From: Gemmataceae bacterium
Lineage (GTDB): Bacteria > Planctomycetota > Planctomycetia > Gemmatales > Gemmataceae
DNA: 32,067 nucleotides
Assembly (NCBI GenBank): GCA_028288765.1
Contig: JAQGHQ010000561.1
Span: forward strand, 1-32,067
Direction of reading: 5' to 3'
Under the pieces are notes generated by a model, which worked only from the letters and a program-made list of their open reading frames with translations, was not told where the DNA came from and did no database searches. A program made the position numbers and the translations under genes. How positions within the stretch are numbered: the first letter of the stretch is position 1; every line of letters begins with the position of its first letter. Of the stretch, positions 15,701 through 26,800 are shown piece after piece.

Positions 15701-16927
15701 GGTCGGGCGGGTCTACCGCTGGTATGTCACCGACCGGGTGCCGATCGACGAGATCGTCCGCCGGCTGAACGCCGACCCGGCGGTCCCGCCCCCGCCCAAG
15801 TCCCCGAACCGGACCTGGACCCACGACTCGGTCCGCAAGCTCCTCCGGAACCGCCGGTACCGGGGCTGCTGGCGGTACGGGGAGACCGAGACGGTGTGGG
15901 TGTCCAGCAAGGACTACGCCCGCCAGGTCACCCGCCGGGAGCCGCTCAAGGAGGTCCAGATCGAGGGCCTCCGGCTGGTCCCGGACGACGCGTGGTACGC
16001 GGCCCAGGCGCTCCTGGCCAAGGAGGTCGAAAAGGTTGTGGGGCGGAAGCCCCGGGACGGGGACACGGCATCCCGCCCGCGGGTGCTGAACGGCCTGTTC
16101 TACTGCCCGACACACGACCGCAAGCTGTACGTCGGCGGGGTGAATGGGAAGTACCTGGTCTGCAAGGACTGCCGCGGGCTGCCGGCCGACCGGCGGCCGC
16201 TGTTCTCCCAACTCCCCCGGGCACTCGCCCTGCGGAAGACGTGCGAGACCCTCGCCGGGCTGATCCGGGCGGACGTCGACCTGCTCGGGCGGGTGACCGG
16301 CGCCTGCCGCGGGTATGCGGCCGAGCAGCAGGCCCCGGACCCGGCCCGGGTGGCCGCGGTGGGGGCCCGGCAGGCGAAGCGGGACCAGCGGATCAAGTTC
16401 ATCCTCCGGAACCCCGGGGAGACGGAGGCGGATCAGGCCGAATCGGAGGCCGAACTCCGCCGCCTCCGGAAGGAGCGGGCCGAGGACCAGGCCGCGCTCG
16501 ACGCCCTCCGGGCGGCCGCGCGGGCCGTCGCCGTCCCGACCGAGGACGCGGTCGCGGCCATGGTCGCCGGCCTCCCCGACATCCTGGCCGGGGCGGCGGA
16601 CGACCCATCCCCCGAGTCGGCCGGGCCCGTCCGGGAGTTGATCGACCGGCTGACCGGGGGGCGGATCGACCTGGAGCAGGCGGGGGAGCGGCGGGCCCGC
16701 CGGGGATGGCTCCGGGGGCGGTCCGGTATCGGCTGGTCGAGGCCGTGACCGGCCGCCTGATCGGGGTCGAGATCCCGGGGGGTGGTGGGGACGGGGCGGG
16801 GGTCGTGATCGACTTCCGCCCGGACCCGGACGGTGTCCCGGCATCGGTCGCCGCCGAGGCGACCGCCCAGTACGAGGCCGGCACCCTGGAGAAAGAGATC
16901 GCCCGCCGCCTAGCCGGCCCCACCTAG
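15693..16927 (+). pseudogene. large serine recombinase, N-terminally truncated and frameshifted
   Basis: From about 15693 the frame reads WVGRVYRWYVTDRVPIDEIV and then the 'recombinase' domain (HDSVRKLLRNRRYRGCWRYG). A zinc ribbon follows (GLFYCPTHDRKLY ... YLVCKDCRG), then a charged coiled-coil region (ESEAELRRLRKERAEDQAAL) and RELIDRLTGGRIDLEQAGER. The catalytic resolvase domain with its serine, normally about 150 residues, is absent; an IS630 fragment stands in its place. Near 16715-16735 the frame is lost: the first frame stops at 16748, while the next one continues with RLVEAVTGRLIGVE and ends GTLEKEIARRLAGPT at 16927. A one-base change in a G-rich run explains this. Such recombinases integrate phages and other elements; this copy cannot be active. 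Confidence 0.72.
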
Positions 16928-17166
16928 CTCGAGGGCGGCCACCTTGCTCAGCCGGCGGAGGTGCCGGCCGGCCAGAGATTTGCCCGGCGAGGCCACCGTC
17001 CCGCCGGGGGATTGCATTCGATCCGGACGCAACTGGTGCTGACAGGTGCCCAGGCCATGCGTGTATCTGGGGCGAGCCCCTGCGCGAGGAGACCGCGCAG
17101 ATCTCGCGTCGTGTCGTGCCCTCCTCGCGGGTGGTTTCGATTCTCACCCCGCGCCGGGAGCCTGCT

Positions 17167-18179
17167 ATGCAACTCGGGATGATCGGTCTGGGCCGGATGG
17201 GGGCGAACATGGCCCGTCGGCTGATCCGCGGCGGACACGCCTGTGTCGTGAACGACACGCACCCGGACGCCGTCCAGGCGTTGGTGAAAGAGGGGGCCGT
17301 CGGGGCCGCCTCACTCGACGAGATGATGAAGAAGCTCTCAAAGCCGCGGGCGGTCTGGCTCGTGGTCCCGGCCGCCGTTGTCGACGGCACCCTGGCCGAC
17401 CTGGCGTCCGGGCTCGACCGGGGCGACATCGTGATCGACGGCGGGAATTCGTACTACGTGGACGACATCCGCCGGGCGAAGGAACTGGCCGCGAATGGGG
17501 TGCACCACGTCGACGTCGGGACCAGCGGCGGGGTGTGGCGGCTCGAACGCGGCTACTGCCAGATGATCGGCGGCGCCGCCGCGGTGGTGAAGCACCTCGA
17601 CCCGGTCTTCACCACGCTGCCCCCGCCGGTCGAGTCGGCCCCACGCACCCCGGGGCGGGCCGGGCGGGCCGGCACCGCCGAGCGCGGCTATCTGCACTGC
17701 GGGCCGAGCGGGGCCGGGCACTTCGTCAAGATGGTTCACAACGGGATCGAGTACGGGCTCATGGCCCCCTACGCCGAGGGGCTGAACGTCCTCCGGCACG
17801 CGAACGTCGGTAACCAGGGGCGCGTGGCCGACGCCCAGACGACCCCGCTCCGCGACCCCGAGCGGTACCAGTACAATCTGGACATCGCCGCCATCGCCGA
17901 GGTCTGGCGGCGGGGCAGCGTGATCGCGTCTTGGCTGCTCGACCTGACCGCGGAGGCCCTGGGGAAGGACCCCGACCTGTCGGACTTTGCCGGCCGGGTG
18001 TCGGACTCCGGGGAGGGGCGGTGGACGATCGCCGCCGCGATCGACGGGGGGTCCCGGTCCTGTCCGCGGCCCTGTACGAACGGTTCTTCTCCCGCGGGGA
18101 GGCGGACTACGCGGATCGGTTGCTGTCGGCGATGCGGTACGAGTTCGGCGGCCATCTGGAGAAGGCCGCCGGGCGGTGA
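17167..18179 (+). CDS. gnd: 6-phosphogluconate dehydrogenase, decarboxylating (short type), with an apparent one-base frameshift
   Basis: The enzyme oxidises 6-phosphogluconate to ribulose 5-phosphate and CO2. The start ATG follows GGGAG by six bases and gives the dinucleotide-binding motif GMIGLGRMGANMARRL. IVIDGGNSYYVDD, HHVDVGTSGGVWRLERGY and GPSGAGHFVKMVHNGIEYG are the substrate and catalytic regions, including the Lys-Met-x-His-Asn motif. The length (337 residues when repaired) fits the short YqeC/GntZ-like type. After WTIAAAIDGG the frame goes wrong. The expected end (VPVLSAALYERFFSRGEADY ... GGHLEKAAGR) is in the adjacent frame and stops at 18179. One extra G in the run of six G at 18046-18051 restores it; unrepaired, the frame runs to 18219 and overlaps zwf. 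The clean 3' end suggests a sequencing error or recent mutation. Confidence 0.88.
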
Positions 18180-18215
18180 CCGCGGTCGCGGACCCACCCG
18201 GGGGAGGAATACACC

Positions 18216-19601
18216 ATGAGCGAGCCGGACGCCGACGCGCTGGTCTTTTTCGGGGCGACCGGGGACCTGGCGTACAAGAAGATCTTCCCGGCTCTCCAGG
18301 CGATGGCCCGCCGGGACCACCTGCACGTCCCGGTGATCGGGGTGGCCAAGTCGGGGTGGGGCCTGGACCAGTTCCGGGCCCGGGCCCGGGAAAGCGTCGA
18401 GACGCACGGCGGGTTCGACCCGGCGGCGTTCGACAGGCTGGCCGGACGCCTCCGGTATGTGGACGGGGACTACGCCGACCCGGGTACGTTCGCGGCCCTC
18501 CGCCGGGAACTCGGGGACGCACGCCGGCCCGCCCACTACCTGGCCATCCCGCCGACCCTGTTCGGGCCGGTGGTCGAGCAGCTCGGCCGGTCTGACTGCG
18601 CACGCGGGGCCCGGGTGATCGTCGAGAAGCCGTTCGGCCGGGACCTGGCCTCGGCCCGGGCGCTGAACCAGACCCTGCTCGGCGCGTTCGACGAGGCCAG
18701 CATCTTTCGGATCGACCACTACCTCGGGAAAGAGCCGGTGCAGAATCTGGTGTACTTCCGGTTCGCGAACAGCTTCCTCGAGCCGGTCTGGAATCGCAAC
18801 CACGTCGCGAGCGTGCAGATCACGATGGCGGAGGACTTCGGGGTGCAGGGCCGGGGGGCGTTCTACGAGGAGGCCGGGGCGATCCGGGACGTGGTCCAGA
18901 ACCACCTCCTCCAGGTGCTCGCCAACCTGGCGATGGAGCCGCCGGTTTCCACCGACAGCGAGGCCGTCCGGGATGAGAAGGTGAAAGTTCTGCGTGCGAT
19001 CCCCTCCCTCCGCCCCGCCGACGTGGTGCGGGGCCAGTTCCGCGGCTACCGGGGCGAGAAGGGGGTGGCCCCGGACTCGCAGGTCGAGACGTTCGCGGCG
19101 GTCAAGTTGAGGGTGAACAACTGGCGGTGGCAGGGAGTGCCGTTCTACATCCGCGCCGGGAAGTGCCTGCCGGTGACGGCGACGGAGGTGCTAGTCCGGT
19201 TTCACCGACCGCCGGCCTTGTACACGGCCGAGGCACCGCCGCCGAACCACATCCGGTTCCGGATCAGCCCTGACGTGGCCATCGCTCTCGGGGCGATGGT
19301 GAAGGCGCCCGGAGAACGGGTCGCGGGCCGGGCGGCAGAGTTGCTCGCGGTCCGCCACCCGGATGCGGCGGAGATGGACGCGTACGAACGGTTGCTCGGC
19401 GACGCGATGCGGGGGAACTCGACCGAGTTCGCCCGGGAGGACTATGTCGAGGAGGCGTGGCGGATCGTGGAGCCGGTGCTCGGGATCGAGACATCGGTCG
19501 CCGAATACGACCCGCGCACCTGGGGCCCTGACACGATCGCTGATTTAGTCGCAGGGGACGGTCCCTGGCACGATCCGGTGACTACCGGACACGACCGCTG
19601 A
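18216..19601 (+). CDS. zwf: glucose-6-phosphate 1-dehydrogenase
   Basis: This enzyme performs the first step of the oxidative pentose-phosphate route, glucose 6-phosphate to 6-phosphoglucono-lactone with NADP+ (or NAD+) as acceptor. The 461-residue length is normal for bacterial enzymes. Visible landmarks are the N-terminal cofactor motif [28 protein letters not shown], the active-site signature [15 protein letters not shown] with the catalytic His, and [20 protein letters not shown]. Later [10 protein letters not shown] supplies further substrate contacts. GGGGGAGG precedes the ATG by eight bases. Only 36 bases separate it from the repaired gnd stop, so the two genes probably form one operon supplying NADPH and pentoses. 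A hairpin follows its stop. Confidence 0.95.
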   Translation: MSEPDADALVFFGATGDLAYKKIFPALQAMARRDHLHVPVIGVAKSGWGLDQFRARARESVETHGGFDPAAFDRLAGRLRYVDGDYADPGTFAALRRELGDARRPAHYLAIPPTLFGPVVEQLGRSDCARGARVIVEKPFGRDLASARALNQTLLGAFDEASIFRIDHYLGKEPVQNLVYFRFANSFLEPVWNRNHVASVQITMAEDFGVQGRGAFYEEAGAIRDVVQNHLLQVLANLAMEPPVSTDSEAVRDEKVKVLRAIPSLRPADVVRGQFRGYRGEKGVAPDSQVETFAAVKLRVNNWRWQGVPFYIRAGKCLPVTATEVLVRFHRPPALYTAEAPPPNHIRFRISPDVAIALGAMVKAPGERVAGRAAELLAVRHPDAAEMDAYERLLGDAMRGNSTEFAREDYVEEAWRIVEPVLGIETSVAEYDPRTWGPDTIADLVAGDGPWHDPVTTGHDR

Positions 19602-19603
19602 AT

Positions 19604-19623
19604 TCCCGGAGCGAATTCCGGGA
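19604..19623 (+). terminator. hairpin after zwf
   Basis: TCCCGGA / TCCGGGA (19604-19610 and 19617-19623) form a perfect 7-bp stem with a six-base loop, three bases after the zwf stop. There is no T-tract, so it may be a Rho-assisted or mRNA-end-stabilising structure. Confidence 0.4.
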
Positions 19624-20322
19624 TCAACCACGATGTCGGGTCGTGGACAACCAAGGAGTGTTCCCTGGGGCGGGCCGGCGGCCTCACCCCGGACTGCTTA
19701 CAGCCGCCACGCTGTCCGGGTCAGGTGGTCCCATCCAAGATCCTCATCCGACACCCGGGGACGAGCGGTCGGATCGTGCCGGTCTTTCGCCGAATGGAAT
19801 GGATAGGGGGCCAAAAAAACGTCCACCCGCCGGTTTACACTCGGCGCGAGCGCGCGACACCCCGCGACACGGGCCGACTGACCACCAGAACCCGCTCGGA
19901 GGAAACCAATCCCGCCCTTCGTGCCCGTTCCGTCGGGCGAAGTCGCCGACCGCGAGCGCTCGGCGGGCCTCTCCAGCATGACCACCGGCAGGCCGCCCGG
20001 CGACCCCTGTGACCACCCTTATACAACTGTCGGCCGCCCGGTCGCCAGTAACCACGCGCACCGATCCCGGTCTACCACCGACGGCATCCCGGCCTACCCT
20101 CTCGACAACGTGCGACAGATTGGCAACGGCGCCACATCCGAACGGCCGACCACCACATCCGTTTGCCGCAGACCAAGAATTGGTACAGGACGTGCGAAAA
20201 CACTCTGTTGACGCCCGCCCGGTAACACCTTATAACGAACGCTATTCCGTCCAAAGACGGTCGCCCGTGTCCCCCGCCCGGTGGCCAGTGCGTGTCCCCC
20301 GGGTGGTCGGCCGTGGGCCCTG
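19624..20322. other. 700-base non-coding region before the ECF sigma factor
   Basis: No frame on either strand shows the codon bias of the genome, and no family motif was recognised. An A-tract (19812-19819) lies in otherwise GC-rich sequence. Promoters for the sigma factor must lie here, but I could not select one convincingly. No tRNA-like or riboswitch-like fold was seen by eye. Confidence 0.4.
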
Positions 20323-20874
20323 ATGCAGACCACCTCCGCCAGCCTCCTCGACCGCCTGCGCGGTCCCGCCCCCGGCCCCGACTGGGAGCGGTTCGTCCGC
20401 CTCTACACCCCACTCCTGCTGGGCTGGGCCCGCGGGCTCAAGTTGCCCGACCCGGACGCCGCCGACCTGGTCCAGGACGTGTTCGTCGTCCTGCTCGAGC
20501 AGTTACCCGAGTTCCGGTACGACCCGAACAAGAGCTTCCGGACCTGGCTCCGGACCGTCCTGTACAACCGCTGGCGGAACCTCCGCGCCCGCCGGTCCCC
20601 CGCCCCTCTGGACGACCTCGACCCGCCGGCCCCCGACAGCACGGACCTGCTCGGCGAACAGGAATACCGCCGCCACCTCGTCGGCCGCGCCCTCGCCCTC
20701 CTGCGAACTGACTTCCAGGAACTGACCTGGCGCGCATTCTGGGAGAGCGCCGTCCTCGGTCGCCCGCCGGCCGACGTCGCCGCCGAGCTCGGGGTGAGCA
20801 CCGGCGCGGTCTACAACGCCAAGTCCCGAGTCGTGTCCCGTCTCCGTCAGGAACTGGCCGGATTACTCCACTGA
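20323..20874 (+). CDS. ECF-type RNA polymerase sigma factor (planctomycete type)
   Basis: The 183-residue protein has sigma region 2 (SLLDRLRG, DWERFVRLYTPLLLGWARGL, DAADLVQDVFVVLLEQLPEF, SFRTWLRTVLYNRWRN) and region 4 (FQELTWRAFWESAVLGRPPA, VAAELGVSTGAVYNAKSRV), the helix-turn-helix that reads the -35 box. Regions 1 and 3 are absent, as in all ECF factors. An upstream GTG at 20281 would add 14 residues that do not fit the family start 'M..TS.SLL.RLR', so I use ATG 20323. The next gene, 168 bases downstream, encodes a membrane kinase with a zinc-finger-like N-terminus. Sigma-kinase gene pairs of this type are common in planctomycetes, where the kinase or zinc finger is thought to control the sigma factor. 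Confidence 0.92.
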   Translation: MQTTSASLLDRLRGPAPGPDWERFVRLYTPLLLGWARGLKLPDPDAADLVQDVFVVLLEQLPEFRYDPNKSFRTWLRTVLYNRWRNLRARRSPAPLDDLDPPAPDSTDLLGEQEYRRHLVGRALALLRTDFQELTWRAFWESAVLGRPPADVAAELGVSTGAVYNAKSRVVSRLRQELAGLLH

Positions 20875-21042
20875 CGGCCGGCCCTTTACCCCGGCCGGAA
20901 TTTCCGCCCCTGTCGGAAAGATCTGCTGCTCCCAGTCGTACTTCCCCCGGCGACCCGATTTTCGTCAGAGATCCCGCCCACTTTGCCTGTAAGTGTGGTA
21001 CACCGCCGCGGAAGGGCCCGCCGCGACCGGTAGGAGGCTGAC

Positions 21043-23760
21043 ATGCCCGAAATCTCGGCCTGCCCGGACCCAGACCTGCTCCGCCGCCACCTGCTCGGCG
21101 AGCTGACCGATGCCGAACTGTCCGCCCTCGCCCCGCACATCGAGGGGTGCGACCGGTGCGTCGAACTTCTGGGTCGGTTGCGCGGGTCCGACCTGCTGAC
21201 CGACACCGTCCGCGGCCAGGCCCAGACGGGGGGGCGGGACGATCCGCTGACGGAGGAGGTCATCTCCCGGGCGACCCGGCTCCGCCCGGCCGGGGACGGG
21301 CCGCCGACCAAGACCTTCACCACCGACACCGCCGCCGGCACCCTGCCGGACGCGCCGGCCCGACTCGGCCGGTACCGGGTCGTCCGCCGGCTCGGGTCTG
21401 GCGGGATGGGAGTCGTCTACCTGGCCGAGGACGAAGACCTCCGCCGGGCCGTCGCCCTCAAGGTGATGAAGCCCGAGATGGCCCGCAACCCGGCCGCCCG
21501 CCACCGCTTCCTGCGGGAAGGGCGGGCCGCGGCCGGGCTCCGGCACGACCACGTCGTGACCGTCTACCACGTCGGCGAGGAGACCACCCCGGACGGCCCG
21601 ACCCCGTTCCTGGTGATGGAACTGCTGGACGGTGAGAGTCTCGAAACCGCCCTCGGCCGCGGACCGCTCCCGCCCGTGGAAGCCGCCCGGATCGGCCGCG
21701 AGGCCGCCGAGGGGCTGGCCGCGGCCCACGCCCGGGGGGTGATTCACCGCGACGTCAAGCCCGACAACATCTGGCTCGAAGGGGCACGGCGGCGGGTCAA
21801 GTTACTCGACTTCGGCCTGGCCCGGGCGGCCGAGGTCGGGCCGGGCGGTCCGACCGAGACCGGGCTGGTGCTCGGCACCCCGGGCTACCTGTCCCCGGAA
21901 CAGGCCGCCGGCCGGCCGCTCGACTCCCGGGCCGACCTGTTCAGCCTCGGGGTGGTCCTGTACCGGGCCCTGACCGGCCGGCTCCCGTTCGCCGGCAAGG
22001 ACGTGATGGCCACCCTCACCGCCCTGGCGGTGGAACCGGCGGTCCCGGTCCGGCGGGCCAACCCGGCCGTCCCGCCGGAGCTGGCGGCGGTGGTCGACCA
22101 GCTGCTGGCCAAGGACCCGGGCCGGCGGCCGGAATCGGCCCGCGAGGCGGCCGACCAGCTCGCCGCCTTCGAACGGCCAGCGGCACCGACCCGCCGCCGG
22201 AACCGCCGGCCGCTCCGGGCGGCGGTCGCGGCCCTGCTCCTGGCCGCGGTCGTCACGGTGGTGGTGGTCGTGGTGAAGACACCGACGGGCACGGTCGAGG
22301 TCGAGACTGATGACCCGAAGGTCCGGATCGTGGTCGAGGACGGGGGTGGTAGGATCACGGTCATCGACCCCGAATCGAACCAGCAGTCCGTCACGCTGGC
22401 CGAAGGGACGTACCGGGTGCTGCTGGCCGGCGGCAAGGACCTGGCCCTGGAGACCGACACCTTCACCCTCTCCCGCGGCGGGAAACAGGTCGTCCGGGTG
22501 AAGCGGCGGCCGGGGCCCGAGCCCGACGAGCGGTTCCGGGCGTGGGCGGCCCGGGTCGCCGCCCTCCCCCCCGCCGACCAGGCCCGGGAGGTTGCCGCCG
22601 AGTTGAAGCGGCGGAACCCCGGGTTCAACGGCGACTACAAACACCGGGCCGCCGGCACGACCGTCGTCGAGTTCGAGTTCCCGGCCGAAATGGTCACTGA
22701 CATTTCCCCGTTGGCCGCCCTGACGGGGTTGAAGATCCTCTCCTGCACGGGCGGGCCCGCGGGCCGGGGGCTGGCCGATATCGGCCCGTTACGCGGGCTG
22801 AAACTGGAAAGTCTCGACCTGTACCGGACGTCGGTCGTGGACCTGTCGCCGCTGAAAGGGATGCCGTTGCGGTGGTTGGGCCTTCACGACACCCCGGTCA
22901 CCGACCTGTCGCCCCTGAAGGGGATGCCGCTGCAGACCCTCGTGCTCGGTGGCGGGCCGGTCGCGGACCTGTCGCCGCTGAAGGAGATACCGCTGGTCCA
23001 GTTGTACGTTCACGACTCGGCGGTGTCGGACCTGTCCCCGCTCGCGGGCATGCCGCTGAAGCTCCTCCACACCCAGGGATCGGCGGTCCGGGACCTATCC
23101 CCGCTCCGGGGCCTGAACCTGGCCGAGCTGGTGTGCGACTTTAACCCGTGGCGGGATACCGACCTGGTACGGTCGTTCCCGGGCCTGCGGCGGATCAATC
23201 GCAAGCCGGCAGCCGAGTTCTGGGGCGAGCAGGACGGGAAACGCCGGGCGTTCGCCGACTGGGCCGCCGAGGTGGGACGGATGACCGCCGACGAGCAGGC
23301 CCGGGCGGTCGGTGTGCAGCTGCGGAAGCTGAACCCCGGCGCCGGCGACCCGGGGACGCCGACCATTGTCGACGACAAGGTGGTCGGGTGGGCCGGACCG
23401 ACGACCCTGACCGACCTGTCCCCGCTCCGGGCGTTCCCGCACCTGAAATCGCTCCGCCTGACTGCCGCCCACGCCCCCGGCCGGCTGACGGACCTCTGGC
23501 CCCTCCGGGACCTGGCCCTGGAGGAGCTCGCCGTCGACCACACCCCGGTCACCGACCTGCGGCCGCTGGCGACTCTGAAGGGCTTGACGAAGCTCTCCCT
23601 GATCGGCTGCCCGGCGGACGACCTGTCGCCGCTGAAGCGGCTGCCGCTGGTGGCGGAGCTGAACCTGTCCCGGGTACGGGACGAGGACAAGCCCCTGCTC
23701 CGCGGCATCCCGACTCTCCGCACGATCAACGGCCGGCCCGCCGCCGGGACGTTGCGTTAA
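21043..23760 (+). CDS. membrane serine/threonine protein kinase with zinc-finger-like N-terminus and leucine-rich-like repeats
   Basis: The 905-residue receptor-like kinase has four parts. Residues 1-50 contain HIEGCDRC (H32, C36, C39), resembling the HxxxCxxC core of zinc-finger anti-sigma domains. Residues about 107-375 form a complete Hanks-type kinase: glycine loop LGSGGMGVVY, lysine in VALKVMK, catalytic HRDVKPDN, DFGLA, and GTPGYLSPEQ. A transmembrane helix lies at about 389-411 (AAVAALLLAAVVTVVVVVV). The outer part starts with a PEGA-like segment and has two blocks of leucine-rich-like repeats of the type 'V(T/S)DLSPL(K/A)GMPL..L'. Its substrate is unknown. The ATG follows GTAGGAGG by six bases. 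The gene order sigma factor - kinase - surface protein suggests a sensing and response unit. Confidence 0.9.
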   Translation: MPEISACPDPDLLRRHLLGELTDAELSALAPHIEGCDRCVELLGRLRGSDLLTDTVRGQAQTGGRDDPLTEEVISRATRLRPAGDGPPTKTFTTDTAAGTLPDAPARLGRYRVVRRLGSGGMGVVYLAEDEDLRRAVALKVMKPEMARNPAARHRFLREGRAAAGLRHDHVVTVYHVGEETTPDGPTPFLVMELLDGESLETALGRGPLPPVEAARIGREAAEGLAAAHARGVIHRDVKPDNIWLEGARRRVKLLDFGLARAAEVGPGGPTETGLVLGTPGYLSPEQAAGRPLDSRADLFSLGVVLYRALTGRLPFAGKDVMATLTALAVEPAVPVRRANPAVPPELAAVVDQLLAKDPGRRPESAREAADQLAAFERPAAPTRRRNRRPLRAAVAALLLAAVVTVVVVVVKTPTGTVEVETDDPKVRIVVEDGGGRITVIDPESNQQSVTLAEGTYRVLLAGGKDLALETDTFTLSRGGKQVVRVKRRPGPEPDERFRAWAARVAALPPADQAREVAAELKRRNPGFNGDYKHRAAGTTVVEFEFPAEMVTDISPLAALTGLKILSCTGGPAGRGLADIGPLRGLKLESLDLYRTSVVDLSPLKGMPLRWLGLHDTPVTDLSPLKGMPLQTLVLGGGPVADLSPLKEIPLVQLYVHDSAVSDLSPLAGMPLKLLHTQGSAVRDLSPLRGLNLAELVCDFNPWRDTDLVRSFPGLRRINRKPAAEFWGEQDGKRRAFADWAAEVGRMTADEQARAVGVQLRKLNPGAGDPGTPTIVDDKVVGWAGPTTLTDLSPLRAFPHLKSLRLTAAHAPGRLTDLWPLRDLALEELAVDHTPVTDLRPLATLKGLTKLSLIGCPADDLSPLKRLPLVAELNLSRVRDEDKPLLRGIPTLRTINGRPAAGTLR

Positions 23761-23815
23761 ACCCGCCCGGTTCGCCCCCACCCATAATCCCGATCGGTAC
23801 CCTGGAGACGACCCC

Positions 23816-26800
23816 GTGGCGAAGCACACCCCGCGCTGGCTGACCCGCCTGTTCGGCACCCGACCCGCTCTCCCCGTCCGCCGCCCGCAGCGACTGCGGG
23901 TCGAGGGCCTGGAAGACCGCGCCGTCCCGGCGGTCATCTCGTTCACGGCCGTTACCCCGGCCGACCTGGTCAACGACATCGTGAGCGCGAACCAGGACTT
24001 CTTGACCCACCCCGCCAACACCTACCAGATCAGCCTGACCGCGAACACGACCTACGACTTCAGCGCCCCGTACGCCACGAGCACCAATGATTCAACCGGG
24101 GTGTACGGGTTCTGGTACGGGCCGGACGCCCTGCCGGCGGTCATGAGCCCGGTCACCATCGTGGGGAACGGGGCGACCATTCAGCGCGGGCCGGACGCGA
24201 CCAATCCCACCCCGGTCCCGTTCCGCCTCTTCTATGTCAGCGGCGGGTTGACGAACCCGGCGCAATTCCCGGCCGGGTCGCTTACCCTCCAGGACCTCAC
24301 CCTGACCGGCGGGCTCGCCCACGGCGGCGACAGCAACAAGGGCGGCGGCGGGCTCGGGGCCGGGGGGGCGATTTTCAACCAGGGGGGCCTGAGCCTCAGC
24401 GGGGTGACTCTTACGGCAAACCAGGCCGTCGGCGGCAGCAGTGGTATTGGTACGGCCGGCGATAGCGGCGGCGGCATTGGCGCTTCGAGCGCCAGCAACT
24501 CCGGGGCCGGCTTCGGCGGCACATTTCCGATGAGCGGGGTCGGCGGGGTCGGCGGTACCGCCATGCGTAACAACTTTGGCGATGCCGGCGGCGGCGGCGG
24601 CGGCTTTGACGCCATCCCGGCTGATGCGGGCGGCAATGGGACGGCGACCACGGCCGGCAACGGCGGCGGTCCCGGCGGCCTTGGGGGAGCCGGCGGCCAT
24701 GGCGGTGGCTCCGCCGGTGACGGCGGCGGCGGTGGTGTTGCGGTGAATTTGGGTAACGGTGGATTTGCTGGCGGAAACTTCGGCGGCGGCGGTGGCGGGG
24801 GACCGCTCCAAATTGCTGCCGGCGGTGGTGGCGGGATCGGCGGCGGCGGCGGCGCCGGCTTGGGGGGCGGCGGTGGCGGATTCGGGGGCGGCGGTGGATT
24901 CGGTGACTTGGGAGGTGGTAGCGGTGGATTCGGTGGTGGTGGTGGCGTCGCCACTTCCGGAACTGCTGGTGCGGGCGGCTTCGGTGCCGGCGCTGGCAAC
25001 ACAACCAGTCTCGGCGGTGGCGGCGGCGGGTTCGGCGGCGCGATCTTCTCCATGTACGGCACCCTGACCGTCGTCGACTCCACCATCACCGGCAACACCG
25101 CCCAGGGCGGCACCGGCGCCAACGGCGGCAGCGGCCTCGGCGGCGGCATCTTCAACCTCGGCGGCTCGGCCACCCTCGTCAACGACACCCTTGCCATCAA
25201 TACCGCCTCCTCCGACGGCGGCGCGGTGTACAACCTGGCTTACGGCAACAACGTCACGACCGGCGGGCCGGTGACGGCCACCCTGACCCTGGTCAACGAC
25301 ATCCTTTCCGGCTCGCTGGGTGGCGGCAGCGATCTGGTCAACGCCCAGGACACCGGCGGCCACGCCAACGGTAGTACCAGCAACGCCGGCAACGTGGCCA
25401 CCATCAACGCCACTACGCCGAACATCGTTCAGGCTAGCACCATCATCAGCGGCACCTTCAACAACGGCGGCGTCAACCCGGTCGACCCCAACCTGGGCGC
25501 CCTGGCCTACTACGGCGGCCCGACGCGGACGATGGCCCTCTTCGGCGGCAGCCCGGCCGTCGGGGCGGGCAGCAACACCGTCACCGGGGTCACCCTCCCG
25601 GCCGCCGACCAGCGCGGGCTCGCTTTCCCCACGAGTAGCAATCGGGATATCGGCGCCTTCCAGACCGGCCCGATCGTGGTCAACACCACCGTCGACACCC
25701 CGACCGGGGCCAGCCCGGCCGGTACGCTCAGCCTGCGGGCGGCGGTCAACCTGGTCAACGCCGACCCCACCGCCGGCACCGACACCATCACCTTCGACCC
25801 GACCGTCTTCAAGAGCCGGGCCGGGGCCATCGTCCTCAGCGGCTCGCAACTGGAGATCAGTCGGTCCTCGGGCGCGGTCGTGATCGACGGGGCCGCCAAC
25901 GGAGCGACGGGGGTAGTTGTCAGCGGCAACAATGCCAACCGCGTGTTCCAGATCGATGCAGGTGTGACGGTCACGCTTACCGAACTCGCGGTCGAGAACG
26001 GGAACGCGAACGGGGTCAGCGGCACCACCCGCGACGACGGTGGCGGCATTTACAACGCCGGCACGTTGACCGTGGCGGCCTGCACCCTGGTCGGCAATTC
26101 GGATTCGGCCGGGGTGGGCAAGGGCGGCGGTATCTGCAACCAGGGAGGCACGTTGTCCGTCACCGACAGCACCATTTCTGGCAACATGGCTTCGACCGGC
26201 GGGGCCATCCTGCAGTTGAGTGGGACCACGACCGTGACGGACAGCACCATTTCCGGTAACAGTGACGGGTCCAATACCGGCGCCGTGGCTAATTCCGGCG
26301 GAACCTTCACCGTCGGCGGCACGATCATCGACGGGAATGTGTATGTAGGACTGTCAGGACCCGTACCGGCGGACGTGAATGGTAATTTCACATCCCTGGG
26401 GTACAACCTGATCGGGACCGTGACCGGCGGGGGCGGGTTCGGGGCGACCGGCGATCGAATAAACGTGGCTTCCCCCGGGTTGGGCGAGCTCGGGAACTTC
26501 GGCGGGCCGACCCAGACGATCCCCGTGTTGGTCGGCAGTCCGGCCCTGGACGCCGGGAACCCGTCGGACACTACCGCCGACCAGCGGGGCCTCGGGGTGT
26601 ACAACGGCCGCCGGGACATCGGGGCGTTCGAGCAGCGGCCGGCCACCCTGACGGTGAACAGCACCGCCGACGCGGTGGCCTTCGGGGACGGCACCCTGAC
26701 CCTGCGGGAAGCCCTGTTGATCTCCTCCGGGGTCGACAGCGTGGCCGACCTGTCGCCGGCCGAGCGGGCCCAGGTGGTGGGTAGTCCGGGCGGGGCGGAC

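Noticed and set aside
17120..17165. tRNA-like T-arm (GGTTTCGATTC) before gnd
   Set aside because: No matching acceptor, D or anticodon arms could be folded around it; it overlaps the ribosome site of gnd.
19559..19580. TGGCACG near the end of zwf as a sigma-54 promoter
   Set aside because: The -12 element is absent at the correct spacing (GGTGA instead of TTGCW) and the site is inside the coding region.
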